A stretch of DNA of 64,000 bases from Candidatus Litorirhabdus singularis (GCF_026262625.1 NZ_SHNN01000001.1:248001-312000), one strand, 5' to 3'; positions 18,248 through 27,473 are shown, counted from the first letter of the stretch. Made by a program: numbers and translations. Notes: generated by a model not told the origin, from the sequence alone.

Positions 18248-19804
18248 ATGAGCACAGTGCCTGCAAAAGCAAACGAACTGACTGACCTCAACACCGCCAA
18301 TCTGGTGGAGGAATCCCTGAGCCGGGGCGAGGGTCAGCTGACTGATACTGGCGCCTTGTTGGTTACCACTGGTAAGCGCACCGGGCGCTCTCCGGCAGAT
18401 CGCTTCATCGTTCGCGAAGCCAGCACTGCCGACAGCATTGATTGGGGCGCAGTCAACCGACCTTTTGATGGCGATAAATTCGACGCCTTGTGGGCACGCG
18501 TAGAAACTCATCTGGCCGGCCGTGACCGCTTCGTCAATCACCTGCATGTCGGCGAGCACATTGAACACTATCTGCCCGTACGCGTGGTTACTGAAACCGC
18601 TTGGCAGTCTCTGTTTGGACACAATATGTTCATCCGTCCACCGAACTACAATCCCAAAACCAAGCCCGAGTGGACGATTTACAACGCTGCCAACTTCGTC
18701 TGCGAGCCTGAGCGCGATGGCACCAACTCAGAAGGCGTAGTCATCATCAATTTCGCTCAGCGCCGGGTGCTGCTCGCCGGTATGCGCTATGCCGGTGAAA
18801 TGAAGAAGGCCATGTTCTCAGTACAGAACTTCCTGCTGCCAGAGAAGGATGTCATGTCTATGCACTGTTCTGCCAATGTTGGTGAGGACGGCGATACAAC
18901 CTTGTTTTTCGGCCTCTCTGGCACGGGTAAAACCACGCTGTCAGCTGACCCGGAACGTTATTTGATTGGTGATGATGAGCACGGCTGGTCAAAAGGAGCT
19001 GTGTTTAATATCGAGGGCGGCTGCTACGCCAAAACTATCGACCTGAGCCAAAAGAATGAGCCCATTATCTGGGACGCTATTCGCTTTGGCGCCATCGTCG
19101 AAAACGTGGTGGTTGATGAGCAAAGACATGCGGACTACTGCGATACCAGCCTCACAGAGAATGGCCGCTGCTGTTACCCACTGGAGCATGTCGAGAAACG
19201 CGTCATCGAGAATGCTGCGGGTGAACCCAAGACGGTTATTTTTCTGACCTGCGACGTCACTGGCACCCTGCCGCCAGTGTCCATCCTGTCTAAAGAAGCC
19301 GCTGCTTTTCACTTCCTCAGTGGCTATACGGCAAAGGTCGGTTCTACGGAGTTGGGGGCAGAAGCTGGTATTAACCCCACTTTCTCAACCTGCTTTGGCG
19401 CGCCTTTCATGCCCCGCCCGGCCGGTGATTATGCCGAGTTGCTGATGAAGCGTATCGAAGAGTTTGGCAGTCAAGTCTACCTGATCAACACCGGCTGGAC
19501 CGGTGGCTCCGGCGCTCCCGGCGGCACCGGCTCAAGATTTCCTATTCCGGTGACCCGCGCCGTTGTCAGCGCTGCCCAAAGTGGCCAACTGCAACAGGCA
19601 CCCAGCGCACACCTGGATGTGCTCAACCTCGACTTCCCCACCGAGATACCTGGCATTGATCCCAAATTCCTTGATCCGCGCAGCGGCTGGGAAAACGAAG
19701 CTGTGTATAACGAGCAGGCGTCGAAGCTGGCTGGTTTGTTTCAGGAAAACATCAAGAACTTTGAGGTTGGCGACGGCATCGTGGCTGCTGGCCCGAAAGC
19801 CTAA
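18248..19804 (+). CDS. pckA: Phosphoenolpyruvate carboxykinase (ATP)
   Basis: Converts oxaloacetate and ATP to phosphoenolpyruvate and CO2, the entry to gluconeogenesis from acids such as the acetyl-CoA and acetoacetate produced by the liu genes. The 518-residue protein has the ATP-PEPCK P-loop [13 protein letters not shown] and the adjoining metal and kinase-2 residues [10 protein letters not shown] near residue 240, and RKR-type contacts in [14 protein letters not shown] near residue 40. AGGAT precedes the ATG. The gene stands alone; the inverted repeat and -10-like element upstream may control it. Confidence 0.97.
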   Translation: MSTVPAKANELTDLNTANLVEESLSRGEGQLTDTGALLVTTGKRTGRSPADRFIVREASTADSIDWGAVNRPFDGDKFDALWARVETHLAGRDRFVNHLHVGEHIEHYLPVRVVTETAWQSLFGHNMFIRPPNYNPKTKPEWTIYNAANFVCEPERDGTNSEGVVIINFAQRRVLLAGMRYAGEMKKAMFSVQNFLLPEKDVMSMHCSANVGEDGDTTLFFGLSGTGKTTLSADPERYLIGDDEHGWSKGAVFNIEGGCYAKTIDLSQKNEPIIWDAIRFGAIVENVVVDEQRHADYCDTSLTENGRCCYPLEHVEKRVIENAAGEPKTVIFLTCDVTGTLPPVSILSKEAAAFHFLSGYTAKVGSTELGAEAGINPTFSTCFGAPFMPRPAGDYAELLMKRIEEFGSQVYLINTGWTGGSGAPGGTGSRFPIPVTRAVVSAAQSGQLQQAPSAHLDVLNLDFPTEIPGIDPKFLDPRSGWENEAVYNEQASKLAGLFQENIKNFEVGDGIVAAGPKA

Positions 19805-19834
19805 GCCGGCCCTGCGGCTGTCAGCGGCCGGGGC

Positions 19835-22800
19835 CTAAGCCTCGGCCTTGTGACCAGCTTCTCCCCGCAGCCGCTGCTGCACTTTTTCCCCGAACAGATA
19901 TAGTGCCGGGACTAGCACCAGCGTCACGCCGGTCGCCAACAGCACGCCAAATGCCAGCGAAATAATCATCGGCTGCAAGAATGCCGCCTGCGGACTATCT
20001 TCCAGCATCATCGGCAGCAACCCGATAAACGTAGTCAGAGACGTTAGAATAATCGGCCGAAAACGATCCTGCGCGCCCTGCAACAGCGAATCCAGCACGC
20101 TATGGCCGGTGGCACGCAACTGATTCACTCGATCGATAAGCACCAGGTTATCGTTCACTACCACCCCCGAGCAGGCCAAAACACCCAGCAGCGACATCAT
20201 GCTTACTCTTTCGTCCAGCAGCATGTGGCCTAGAATAGCCCCCATAATGCCAAACGGCACGGCAGTAAGAATCAACAACGGCTGCCAGTAGGATCGAAAA
20301 GGAATGGCCATAAGCCCGTAGATAATCAGCATCGCCATCAGCATGTATTTAAAGAAGGCCACTGAGAACTCCTGCTCCTCCTGCAATTCGCCATCGAGCT
20401 CCATAGTTAGGTCGGGGTAGAGGCTACGCCATTCAGGCAAACGTTCGCGCAAAATGGTGTCGACTATTTCGCGCGGTGCGCTCGTGCCCGGCGCCACCTC
20501 TGCACTCACCTCCATGGTGCGCTTGCGCTGCAGTCGCTCGATGGTCTGGTAGCCCGGGACGTAACGCACCTGAGCCACCACATCAAATGGCACTTCGCGA
20601 CCATCGGGTGTGCGAATCCGCATTTGCCGCAGATTTTCGGTCGCCACTCGCTCCTGCTCCGGGTAGCGCACCATGACTTTGACATCTTCTTTAGCGCGCG
20701 GAATGCGCTGAGCTTCGGCACCATGAAAAGCGCGACGAACCTGCAGCGCGAGGTCAGCCAAGGTAATGCCCAGATTCTCTGCCGCGGGCTTCAAACCCAA
20801 TTCAATTTCCTGCCGCGGCGACTGCATGGTGTTGGCGACATTGAATACGCCCGGGTAGGACTCCAGCTCAGCCTGCAGCAAGTCTCCCGCCTGCTCCAGT
20901 ACGGTCAGCTCCGACGCCGCTACCACCAGCACAATCGGCTTGCCGACCTCATTAAAGGTATAGTCCAGTTTGAAGTCCTTCACTGTCGGCAGCTCGCCGA
21001 TTTCATCGCGCCATAGCTCAGCAACAGCGGCGGCATCAACCCCCACATTATTGACCTCCAGTAGCACTCGCACCCGATTATCCTCACTGCGGGCGTTAAT
21101 GTGGCCCACAACATGGCCGGGCACTTCCGCGTCTGGGTCACTATTGAGACTCTCACGAAGGCGGATCGCGGCAGCTTCCACCTGATCCATGACGGTCAGC
21201 GTCTCCTGAAACGGGCCGCCTTCCTCCAACTCGATTTTGGCGTAAACCCAATCTGAGGTCATGCTGGGAAAAAACCCTGCCTGCATCCAACCACCGGCGT
21301 AGATCGCCAGACTTAACACCAGGCCCATAAAAAACACGGATAGCGTCAGTAAGTTGGCATTCAGACAGCGCGCCAGGAAGGGACGATAGACCTTGGCCGC
21401 AAACGCCGGCAGTGAGTCTGCACAACGCTCACGCAGAAGTTCCAGTCGCGCCAATAGCACGTTACGCGGCGGCTTTACCGGCGGCATATGTGCCAGGTGT
21501 GCGGGCAGTATTAACAGACATTCAATCAACGAAAAGGTCAGTGCCAAAATCACCACGGTGGGTATATCGCCAGCAATATTTGCCATATCACCTGGGAAAA
21601 AATACATCGGCACAAAAAAGATCATGGTCGATATCACGGCAAACATGACAGGTTTCATGACCCCGACAGCACCATTAACCGCACCGATATCACCGCCATC
21701 ACCGCGACTCTGATGGGCGTAGATGGATTCACCCACGATGATGGCGTCGTCCACCACAATCCCCAAAATCAGAATAAAGGAGAACAAAGACACCATATTC
21801 AAAGACACGCTGGCATATTGCAGCAACCACAGACATCCCAAAAAGGCTACCGAGATGCCAACACAGACCCACAGCGCCAACAGTGGACGCAGAAACACCA
21901 GCAATACCAGAAACACCAGCGCGAGCCCGCCAAGGCCATTGGTCAGCAGGGTTTCCACCCGATAACGAAACGGGTCGGTCTGATTGCGCCACATCTGCAA
22001 CTCTACGCCAGGCGGCAGACGCCGCTCGACATCCTCCAGCCACTGCCGCACAGAATGGTCGGTCTTGAGCACATTGGGACTGGAGGTGACGAAAACTTCC
22101 AGATCCAAAGACGGTTTGTCATTGAAGCGGTTGCGCAGGTCGACATCGGCAAAACCGTCTATGACGGTAGCAACATCGCTAAGGAGAATCCGCGTGCCGT
22201 CACGTTTACCGACAATCACAATATCTTCAAAGTCTGACTGCGCGTAAGCCTGACCGCGGGTTTGCACCTGAATGTCACCACCCTGGCTTTTGATAGAACC
22301 CGCCGGCAGATTCAACGAAGAGCCTCGGATCGCCTGCACCACGTCTTCAAAGCGCAGGCCGTAACGACGCAGAGTCAGCTCCGACACTTCCACCGCCACT
22401 TCGTAGGGCCGCGGTGTTAGTAGTTCCACCACGGAGACATCCGGGCGAGTTGCCAAATCATCGCGCAACTCTTCACCCAGACTCTTCAGGTTGGCTTCGC
22501 CGATATCACCGGCCAGGGTGATCGTCATCATTTCGTGACGATGCGCCAGCTGCGCCACAATAGGGCGCTCGGCCTCTGCTGGGAAGGTAGTAATCGAATC
22601 GACACGGGTTTTTATGTCAGCGGTCAGGCGACCCATATCGTATCCGGATTCGGCCTCGATCCAAACACTACCGCTGCCCTGACTGGCGCTGGAGCGAATT
22701 TCTTTGACGCCATTCAGATCATGCACGGCCTCTTCAATGCGTATACAAATCTGCTCCTCAACCTCGCGCGGCCCGGCTCCGGGATAAGGCAGGGTGACGG

Positions 22801-22939
22801 TCACAACGTCCATCTGAAAATCGGGAAAATATTGCTTATCGAGGGCGGGAACGCCGGTAAGACCGCCGATCAGTATCAGCACCATCAACAAATTGGCGGC
22901 AATCGGATTACGGACAAACCACGCAATAATACCCCGCAT
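19835..22939 (-). CDS. RND efflux transporter, inner-membrane permease
   Basis: The 1034-residue protein has the RND layout: one N-terminal helix (IIAWFVRNPIAANLLMVLIL), a large periplasmic loop, a helix bundle, a second periplasmic loop and a second bundle. The proton-relay aspartates are in helix 4 (LGIVVDDAIIVGE near residue 396), and the second half repeats with LLGVLACSGVVVNDNLVLID. The porter-domain start YPGAGPREVEEQICIRIEEAV is typical of AcrB-like pumps. Substrates cannot be predicted. Its ATG overlaps the stop of the adaptor gene (TGATG), so they are cotranslated; no outer-membrane channel gene is adjacent. Confidence 0.93.
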   Translation of the reverse strand: MRGIIAWFVRNPIAANLLMVLILIGGLTGVPALDKQYFPDFQMDVVTVTLPYPGAGPREVEEQICIRIEEAVHDLNGVKEIRSSASQGSGSVWIEAESGYDMGRLTADIKTRVDSITTFPAEAERPIVAQLAHRHEMMTITLAGDIGEANLKSLGEELRDDLATRPDVSVVELLTPRPYEVAVEVSELTLRRYGLRFEDVVQAIRGSSLNLPAGSIKSQGGDIQVQTRGQAYAQSDFEDIVIVGKRDGTRILLSDVATVIDGFADVDLRNRFNDKPSLDLEVFVTSSPNVLKTDHSVRQWLEDVERRLPPGVELQMWRNQTDPFRYRVETLLTNGLGGLALVFLVLLVFLRPLLALWVCVGISVAFLGCLWLLQYASVSLNMVSLFSFILILGIVVDDAIIVGESIYAHQSRGDGGDIGAVNGAVGVMKPVMFAVISTMIFFVPMYFFPGDMANIAGDIPTVVILALTFSLIECLLILPAHLAHMPPVKPPRNVLLARLELLRERCADSLPAFAAKVYRPFLARCLNANLLTLSVFFMGLVLSLAIYAGGWMQAGFFPSMTSDWVYAKIELEEGGPFQETLTVMDQVEAAAIRLRESLNSDPDAEVPGHVVGHINARSEDNRVRVLLEVNNVGVDAAAVAELWRDEIGELPTVKDFKLDYTFNEVGKPIVLVVAASELTVLEQAGDLLQAELESYPGVFNVANTMQSPRQEIELGLKPAAENLGITLADLALQVRRAFHGAEAQRIPRAKEDVKVMVRYPEQERVATENLRQMRIRTPDGREVPFDVVAQVRYVPGYQTIERLQRKRTMEVSAEVAPGTSAPREIVDTILRERLPEWRSLYPDLTMELDGELQEEQEFSVAFFKYMLMAMLIIYGLMAIPFRSYWQPLLILTAVPFGIMGAILGHMLLDERVSMMSLLGVLACSGVVVNDNLVLIDRVNQLRATGHSVLDSLLQGAQDRFRPIILTSLTTFIGLLPMMLEDSPQAAFLQPMIISLAFGVLLATGVTLVLVPALYLFGEKVQQRLRGEAGHKAEA

Positions 22940-24129
22940 CAGGGCTGCGCCTCCGCTACTTCCAAGGCCTTTGAGACCGTCACCGCCATGCCATCAATCG
23001 CCAACGGCAGTGGTGATACCACCACCCGCGCTCCTGCGGCCAAGCCTTGCACCCACAACTGCTGCAAATCGCTTTTCAAAACCCGTACCGGATGAGTGCG
23101 AATACGGTCTCCGCTTTCCACTAACAGCACGCTGCCATCATTACGTAACGCCTGGCGCGGCAGTACGCTGACGTCGCGTATCACACGCCCGGAGATTTCC
23201 GCGGCCACAAACAGACCGATGCCCAGTGGCGGACGCGAGCTGCCCTCGGCACGGGAAAACGGACTCTCTACTTCAACCACCGCATAAACCACTCTACTGT
23301 CGACATCAATACTGGCATCGGTGCGAACCAGGTATCCCTGCCAAAGCCATTGCTGATCGGCAAAGCGCGCCGAAAGCGCAACCGGAACCCGTTTGTCCCC
23401 AAGCATCGAGTGATCCTGATAATTTAACGGCAAATCCAGCAGACCTACTTGACGATCGGTTAGCGGCAAGCGCACCTCCACCACGTCAGTGGCGTAGACC
23501 CGGGCTACCGTGGTTCCCGGCGTAATGTATTGCCCTATGTCGACATGCTTTTCACGAATACGACCATTAAATGGCGCCGACAGAGAGGTTCTTTCCAAGT
23601 CGAGCTGGGCTTGTCCAAGCTCGGCACGCGCCGCATCCAACGCCGCTTCCAAACCGCTTAGCTGGGGTTTGCGCAAAAACAGGTCATTGGCTTCACTATT
23701 GCCCAGGTCGCGCCACTCGCGCGCCGCCTGCCGAGCCCGACCTTTCTCTACTGAAACCATTTGCGCAGCATCAGCTACTCGCGCCCGCGCCCGGCGCAAT
23801 GCAAACTCGTAGTCTGCATCCTCCACTTTAATCAGTTCGCTGTTGGCATCAAAAAAACCGCCCACAGCAAAATCATCGGCCACCGACTGCACCCGCCCTG
23901 CGACCTGGCTAACGATATTGATTTCTCGCCGCGGTTGCACAGTGCCCTGACTATTGACCGGCAGGGCAATATCACTGAGCTGGGCACTGACCACAGTAAC
24001 CAGCGGAGCTGAAACCGGCTGGGCTGCCAAGGGCGCCGGCTTTGGCTTGCCTACCAATAAGGCGTAGCTGCCAAGCAAACCGGCGACAATAACCACAGCG
24101 GGAAGAATTCGTTTTACAGGCAGTGCCAT
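22939..24129 (-). CDS. RND efflux periplasmic adaptor (membrane fusion protein)
   Basis: A 396-residue HlyD/AcrA-like adaptor. An N-terminal membrane anchor (residues 8-26) precedes a barrel-sandwich domain (VNSQGTVQPRREINIVSQVAGRV, residues 55-78), a coiled-coil hairpin (RRARARVADAAQMVSVE to DAARAELGQAQLDLERT), then SLSAPFNGRIREKHVDIGQYI and beta-barrel segments. It would bridge the permease and an outer-membrane channel encoded elsewhere. CTGGAG precedes its ATG, and it is the first gene of the two-gene operon. Confidence 0.92.
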   Translation of the reverse strand: MALPVKRILPAVVIVAGLLGSYALLVGKPKPAPLAAQPVSAPLVTVVSAQLSDIALPVNSQGTVQPRREINIVSQVAGRVQSVADDFAVGGFFDANSELIKVEDADYEFALRRARARVADAAQMVSVEKGRARQAAREWRDLGNSEANDLFLRKPQLSGLEAALDAARAELGQAQLDLERTSLSAPFNGRIREKHVDIGQYITPGTTVARVYATDVVEVRLPLTDRQVGLLDLPLNYQDHSMLGDKRVPVALSARFADQQWLWQGYLVRTDASIDVDSRVVYAVVEVESPFSRAEGSSRPPLGIGLFVAAEISGRVIRDVSVLPRQALRNDGSVLLVESGDRIRTHPVRVLKSDLQQLWVQGLAAGARVVVSPLPLAIDGMAVTVSKALEVAEAQP

Positions 24130-24383
24130 CTATACTCCAGGACGTTCAACTGGCCACCACAATAGAGCTTTTTCCGTGACAGTATGACTACTGATTCTAC
24201 TGCGCGGCTGGTGGCACGGCCAGCGTAGATTCCAAGCCGGCACCTCACAATGGCAACAGCGACTGCCAGCCGCCTCCAATACAGAGGCAGGTCGTGGCGA
24301 AGTTAGTATGCCTATTCTAATTTTTAACATCACAATAGGCTCCATGTGACATTTGACGTCCATTCCATACTAGGTCTCTAGTC

Positions 24384-24437
24384 GCGCGCAGAGTACTGCG
24401 TGCACACCATTTTCGGGGCGCTATGCGCCCTTTTTTT
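24384..24437 (+). ncRNA. Candidate small RNA 3' part: hairpin plus intrinsic terminator
   Basis: GCGCGCAG (24384-24391) pairs with CTGCGTGC (24396-24403) through eight pairs, one of them G-U, around AGTA. After a short linker (ACACCATTTTC) comes the terminator hairpin. No plus-strand gene lies upstream for more than 4 kb (pckA ends at 19804, then minus-strand genes), so a transcript ending here would start within the gap. The 5' end is not determined; TTGACG at 24353 resembles a -35 but a matching -10 would fall inside the first hairpin. Confidence 0.3.
24416..24437 (+). terminator. Orphan rho-independent terminator
   Basis: GGGCGC (24416-24421), loop TAT, GCGCCC (24425-24430), then seven T residues (24431-24437). 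It has no T-run on the other strand, so it acts only in the plus direction, yet no plus-strand gene precedes it nearby. Confidence 0.75.
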
Positions 24438-24530
24438 ATACCTGCAAGCATACCCGCAGCAAAGTGGCCGGTAGTAACAGCGCAGCACAACTGGTGTATC
24501 ATAGGCCTGCAGCCCGAGCGAGGAACACAC

Positions 24531-24971
24531 ATGTCTGACGATAAGAGCAACGTATCTGACAAGGCCAGCGAGATCGCCAAAAATATTTGGTTAGCCGGCC
24601 TGGGAGCCTACGGTAAAGCTTTTGATGAAGCCCAGGATCGACTCGACAAAGCCAGCAAAGAGCCACCCCGTTTATTTAAGGACCTGGTCAAGAAAGGCGA
24701 AGAGCTTGAGGGCGAAGTGCGTGGTTCTATCGCGACGATCCGGAAGTCACGCACCAGCTCCGTGGAAGAGCGTATCAAAAAGGTTCGCGAGAACTTCCAC
24801 CTGAATTTGGGCGGGCGCCAGGACGAACTGAAGGAGATCCACTCACGACTGGATCAGATGGACGCCAAGCTGGATGCCCTGACTGCGGCTCTGACGCCAG
24901 CCACCCCCGCTAAAAAGCCACGTCGCAAGGCAGCACCCGCGAAGAAGACACCCGTTCGCAAAAAAGGCTGA
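24531..24971 (+). CDS. Phasin family protein with histone-like tail
   Basis: Polyhydroxyalkanoate granule-associated protein of 146 residues. The N-terminal part, ASEIAKNIWLAGLGAYGKAFDEAQ, is the PhaI/PhaF-type phasin motif, followed by an amphipathic coiled-coil (LDQMDAKLDALTAAL near residue 107) and a lysine/alanine/proline tail (TPAKKPRRKAAPAKKTPVRKKG, given here as its last 22 residues; tail starts near 125). In PhaF such tails bind DNA and help partition granules at division; the tail here is short. ATG at 24531 was chosen over 24423 because it has GAGGAAC upstream and starts the conserved part. The following TetR gene is the likely regulator. Confidence 0.85.
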   Translation: MSDDKSNVSDKASEIAKNIWLAGLGAYGKAFDEAQDRLDKASKEPPRLFKDLVKKGEELEGEVRGSIATIRKSRTSSVEERIKKVRENFHLNLGGRQDELKEIHSRLDQMDAKLDALTAALTPATPAKKPRRKAAPAKKTPVRKKG

Positions 24972-25008
24972 TTCAGCTATGCCGCTTGCCAACATCGCTG
25001 CATAACGC

Positions 25009-25662
25009 ATGAAAACACGAGACCGGATACTCCACACCAGCCTCATCCTCTTTAATGAAGAGGGTGAAGCCGGGACCACCACCGTAGACATAGCCAACGA
25101 GCTGGATATCAGCCCCGGCAACCTGTACTACCACTTCAAAGGCAAGGACAGCATTTTGGCCGAACTGTTCGGTCAGTATGAGCAAAGTCTGGGAGAAATT
25201 TTGGCGGCACCGGTGGCCGGCCAACTCAGCGTAGAGGACAATTGGTACTACCTGTACGTAGTCTTCGAAGAAATGTACAACTACCGTTTTCTCTACCACA
25301 ACCTCAATAATCTTATAGAGCGCTACCCCGACTTTCAGAAACGCTTCCGCCGCATGATGCGCATGAAAGCCGATGCGGTAAAAGCGGTATGGGAGGCGCT
25401 GAGTCAGGATGCCAAGGTGAACGCCAGCAGCGCAGAGGTAGCGGCACTGGTTGATAATATGGTGTTACTGCTGACCTATTGGCTGACCTTTTCCGAGCTG
25501 CGCAACGAAAGCCGTGACCCCTCACTGATTATTCATCAGGGTGTGCACCAACTGCTGAGCATGATTGCACCGTATTTGGGGGACCAACAAAAGGCGTTCT
25601 ACCAGCAGGTGCAGCGCATGCTGCAAACTCAGACGCGCTCTATCACAAGTGCGGCTTCCTGA
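25009..25662 (+). CDS. TetR-family regulator, PhaD-like
   Basis: A 217-residue transcription regulator with an N-terminal TetR helix-turn-helix (TRDRILHTSLILFNEEGEAG, then VDIANELDISPGNLYYHFKGKDSIL within residues 26-50) and a C-terminal helical ligand domain. The NEEG, ELDISPGNLYYHFK and YYLYVVFEEMYNYRFLYHNL segments resemble PhaD, the activator of the pha cluster in pseudomonads. It lies 37 bp after the phasin gene and is probably cotranscribed. Its last 20 bp overlap the convergent methyltransferase gene. The PhaD link is inferred from similarity and neighbour. Confidence 0.8.
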   Translation: MKTRDRILHTSLILFNEEGEAGTTTVDIANELDISPGNLYYHFKGKDSILAELFGQYEQSLGEILAAPVAGQLSVEDNWYYLYVVFEEMYNYRFLYHNLNNLIERYPDFQKRFRRMMRMKADAVKAVWEALSQDAKVNASSAEVAALVDNMVLLLTYWLTFSELRNESRDPSLIIHQGVHQLLSMIAPYLGDQQKAFYQQVQRMLQTQTRSITSAAS

Positions 25663-26296
25663 ATAACACGGCATCGGCGGCCACCTGTTCCAGCTCGGCA
25701 CCGACTTTGAGTGACCACCAGCGCCAGGTTTGCTGCGAAAAAAAACAGATATGGGTGGCATCGGAAATATAGTGCCAGCGGGCAAAAGCCTGCTGATCAA
25801 CCACCAGTTTAGTCATCACACCCAACACCCCTCCGGGGCGCAGCAGGCTCCACAAACGGTCTAACTGCAAACCCGGCGCCGCCAGATGTTCAACAACTTC
25901 GGTGGCGGTTATAAAGTCATAGTCGACTGACAGCACCGCTGTATCCGGAAAATAATAGGGATCGTAAACCGACACTGTGTGTCCTGCTTCTCGCAGCATC
26001 TGCACCAGCGCGGGCCCGGGACCACAACCAAAATCCAGCCCCAGCGCCGACCTGCCGCCCAGTTGTGTCAGTAAGGGCGCAGCCAATCGCGACAGGAAAC
26101 GCCTATAGCCGGGGTCGTCAGGACTGTTTTCATGCAAGTCATAAACGGCTTTTTCGGCCGCAGCATCCAAGTGCCACACCGGAGGTACATACACCAGAGC
26201 GCAAACCGGGCAGCGCAGGTACTCGCGGCGCCTGTCGCGGTGAAAGCTGCTGCCACGACCATATCCACACAAAGGACATGGGCAAGAACTATCCAC
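25643..26296 (-). CDS. Class I SAM-dependent methyltransferase with N-terminal zinc ribbon
   Basis: A 217-residue protein. The first 40 residues hold a zinc-ribbon-like Cys set (SCPCPLCGYG and LRCPVCALVY). The rest is a Rossmann methyltransferase: motif I GLDFGCGPGPALVQML near residue 85, acidic residue in VYDPYYF, and DFITATEVVEHL near residue 130. The pattern matches methyltransferases often seen beside cell-envelope or small-molecule genes; the substrate is unknown. The start is GTG at 26296. It is convergent with the TetR gene and divergent from the peroxiredoxin gene. Confidence 0.82.
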   Translation of the reverse strand: MDSSCPCPLCGYGRGSSFHRDRRREYLRCPVCALVYVPPVWHLDAAAEKAVYDLHENSPDDPGYRRFLSRLAAPLLTQLGGRSALGLDFGCGPGPALVQMLREAGHTVSVYDPYYFPDTAVLSVDYDFITATEVVEHLAAPGLQLDRLWSLLRPGGVLGVMTKLVVDQQAFARWHYISDATHICFFSQQTWRWWSLKVGAELEQVAADAVLFRKPHL

Positions 26297-26315
26297 AACG
26301 AGTATTTATCCAGTC

Positions 26316-26321
26316 TATAAT
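26316..26321 (+). promoter_or_regulatory. Possible -10 element of the peroxiredoxin gene
   Basis: A perfect TATAAT lies 63 bp before the ATG at 26385 in the divergent gap. No good -35 is seen at the expected distance, which falls at the start codon of the methyltransferase gene. Confidence 0.35.
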
Positions 26322-26384
26322 CAGCCACCGCGGTATTAAGCCGCGCCCCCTCAAACCAAGCACTATTACTGAACGGAGATTAAC

Positions 26385-26864
26385 ATGACAATTCAAGTAG
26401 GCGACAAGGTACCCAGCTGCACCCTCAAGACCATGGGCGAAAAGGGACCCGAAGATATCTCAACGGACGCTATCTTTGGCGGTAAAAAAGTAGTGCTGTT
26501 TGCGGTCCCAGGCGCCTTCACGCCCGGCTGTTCCATGACCCACCTGCCAGGTTTTGTTGTCAACGCCGACAAAATAAAGGCCATGGGCGTCGATACCATC
26601 GTCTGCATGGCAGTGAATGATGCCTTTGTTATGGGCGCTTGGGGTGATGCTCAGAATGCCTCAGAACTCTTAATGCTGGCAGACGGCAACGGAGAATTGA
26701 CCGGCGCGCTGGGGCTGGAACTGGACGGTAGTGGCTTTGGTCTGGGTAGTCGCAGCCAACGTTTCGCTCTGGTGGCAGAGGATGGTGTCATCAGCCACCT
26801 GCATATTGAAGCCGGCGCCGGCGTGGACGTCAGCTCTGCGGAATCCATTATGGCGGTATTGTAG
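26385..26864 (+). CDS. Peroxiredoxin, Prx5 type
   Basis: Thiol peroxidase of 159 residues that reduces hydrogen peroxide and alkyl hydroperoxides. The active-site stretch PGAFTPGCSMTHLPGF has the peroxidatic cysteine at Cys49 with the preceding Pro and Thr of the family; the later SQRFALVAEDGVI and VDVSSAE segments match Prx5/AhpE-like proteins. A resolving cysteine is not obvious; Cys12 lies before the active site and one other sits at VCMAVND. CGGAG precedes the ATG. Confidence 0.92.
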   Translation: MTIQVGDKVPSCTLKTMGEKGPEDISTDAIFGGKKVVLFAVPGAFTPGCSMTHLPGFVVNADKIKAMGVDTIVCMAVNDAFVMGAWGDAQNASELLMLADGNGELTGALGLELDGSGFGLGSRSQRFALVAEDGVISHLHIEAGAGVDVSSAESIMAVL

Positions 26865-26874
26865 TCATTGCTTG

Positions 26875-26895
26875 GGCGGCCCTCAAAGGGCCGCC
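26875..26895 (+). terminator. Possible weak terminator after the peroxiredoxin gene
   Basis: GGCGGCCC (26875-26882), loop TCAAA, GGGCCGCC (26888-26895) is a perfect 8-bp stem starting 10 bp after the stop codon. Only TTCT follows, not a T-run, so termination would be weak or Rho-aided. Confidence 0.5.
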
Positions 26896-26984
26896 TTCTA
26901 CCCCCCTATGTTTCCCGAAAAAGTAGCCTACTAGCCAAGCTTAGCGCCTGAACTGAGACCTGTGTCGCATTCGACTGTCCGCAA

Positions 26985-27473
26985 ATGGGCTACCATATCG
27001 AAATGCCCCACCTCCTTACCCATAAACCAAGCCTTAGACCGCCCCAGCAAATGTTGGGCATGACCTTGGTCGAATTGCTGCTGGCAATGTTCGTTATTTC
27101 ACTGGTCTCCATGGTGGGACTGCCGGCCTATCAGGATTATCAGGTACGCAACCGCATAGCGCAGGATCTGGACGTTGCCGACAATGCCAAAGCCGGTATC
27201 GCGGAATACTTTGAGGAACATGGCACGCTGCCCAACAACGCTGCCGACGCCGGTATGGACGACCTTCAGGCCGGCAACTTCCGCCTTTACCTCGGCGGTC
27301 ATGGGGATTATAAGGCGACCTTGGCCGTGGTCTACGATACCGATCAATTACCGCAGTTAAACGGCAAGGACACACTGCTGTTCAAATCAGAAGAACGCAA
27401 CGGGAAACTGATATGGAGCTGCAAGGATGGCGGCGATCTGCCTGCCAAGTACCGCCCGGAAGCCTGCCGCTAG
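26985..27473 (+). CDS. Type IV pilin-like protein
   Basis: A 162-residue prepilin-like protein. A hydrophilic leader precedes the class III cleavage motif LG|MTLVELLLAMFVISLVS, with Glu at +5 of the mature protein; the first residue is Met rather than the usual Phe. The hydrophobic helix continues into DYQVRNRIAQ, as in PilA and minor pilins. The C-terminal pair of cysteines (WSCKDGGDLPAKYRPEACR) has the PilA disulfide-loop form. The start is uncertain: ATG at 26985 or 27003 gives a leader of about 25 or 19 residues. No pilus assembly gene is next to it; pilU is 8 kb away. Confidence 0.8.
   Translation: MGYHIEMPHLLTHKPSLRPPQQMLGMTLVELLLAMFVISLVSMVGLPAYQDYQVRNRIAQDLDVADNAKAGIAEYFEEHGTLPNNAADAGMDDLQAGNFRLYLGGHGDYKATLAVVYDTDQLPQLNGKDTLLFKSEERNGKLIWSCKDGGDLPAKYRPEACR

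Larger units (their letters stand above)
24130..24530. other. 401-bp non-coding gap between the RND operon and the phasin gene
   Basis: The gap separates two divergent genes. No convincing coding frame is present: the short frames have no ribosome site or family signature. It contains two consecutive hairpins, the second ending in seven T residues on the plus strand (24416-24437), and a possible phasin promoter, GTAACA at 24474-24479 and TATCAT at 24497-24502 with a 17-bp spacer. The left half (24130-24340) shows nothing I recognise. Confidence 0.6.

Noticed and set aside
21713-22237. Long plus-strand frame opposite the RND permease
   Set aside because: Low-complexity, Gln/His-rich shadow of the conserved permease gene on the other strand.
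24353-24382. TTGACG with TCTAGT as a promoter for the candidate small RNA
   Set aside because: The start would fall inside the first hairpin, and the -10 is poor; the 5' end is left undetermined.
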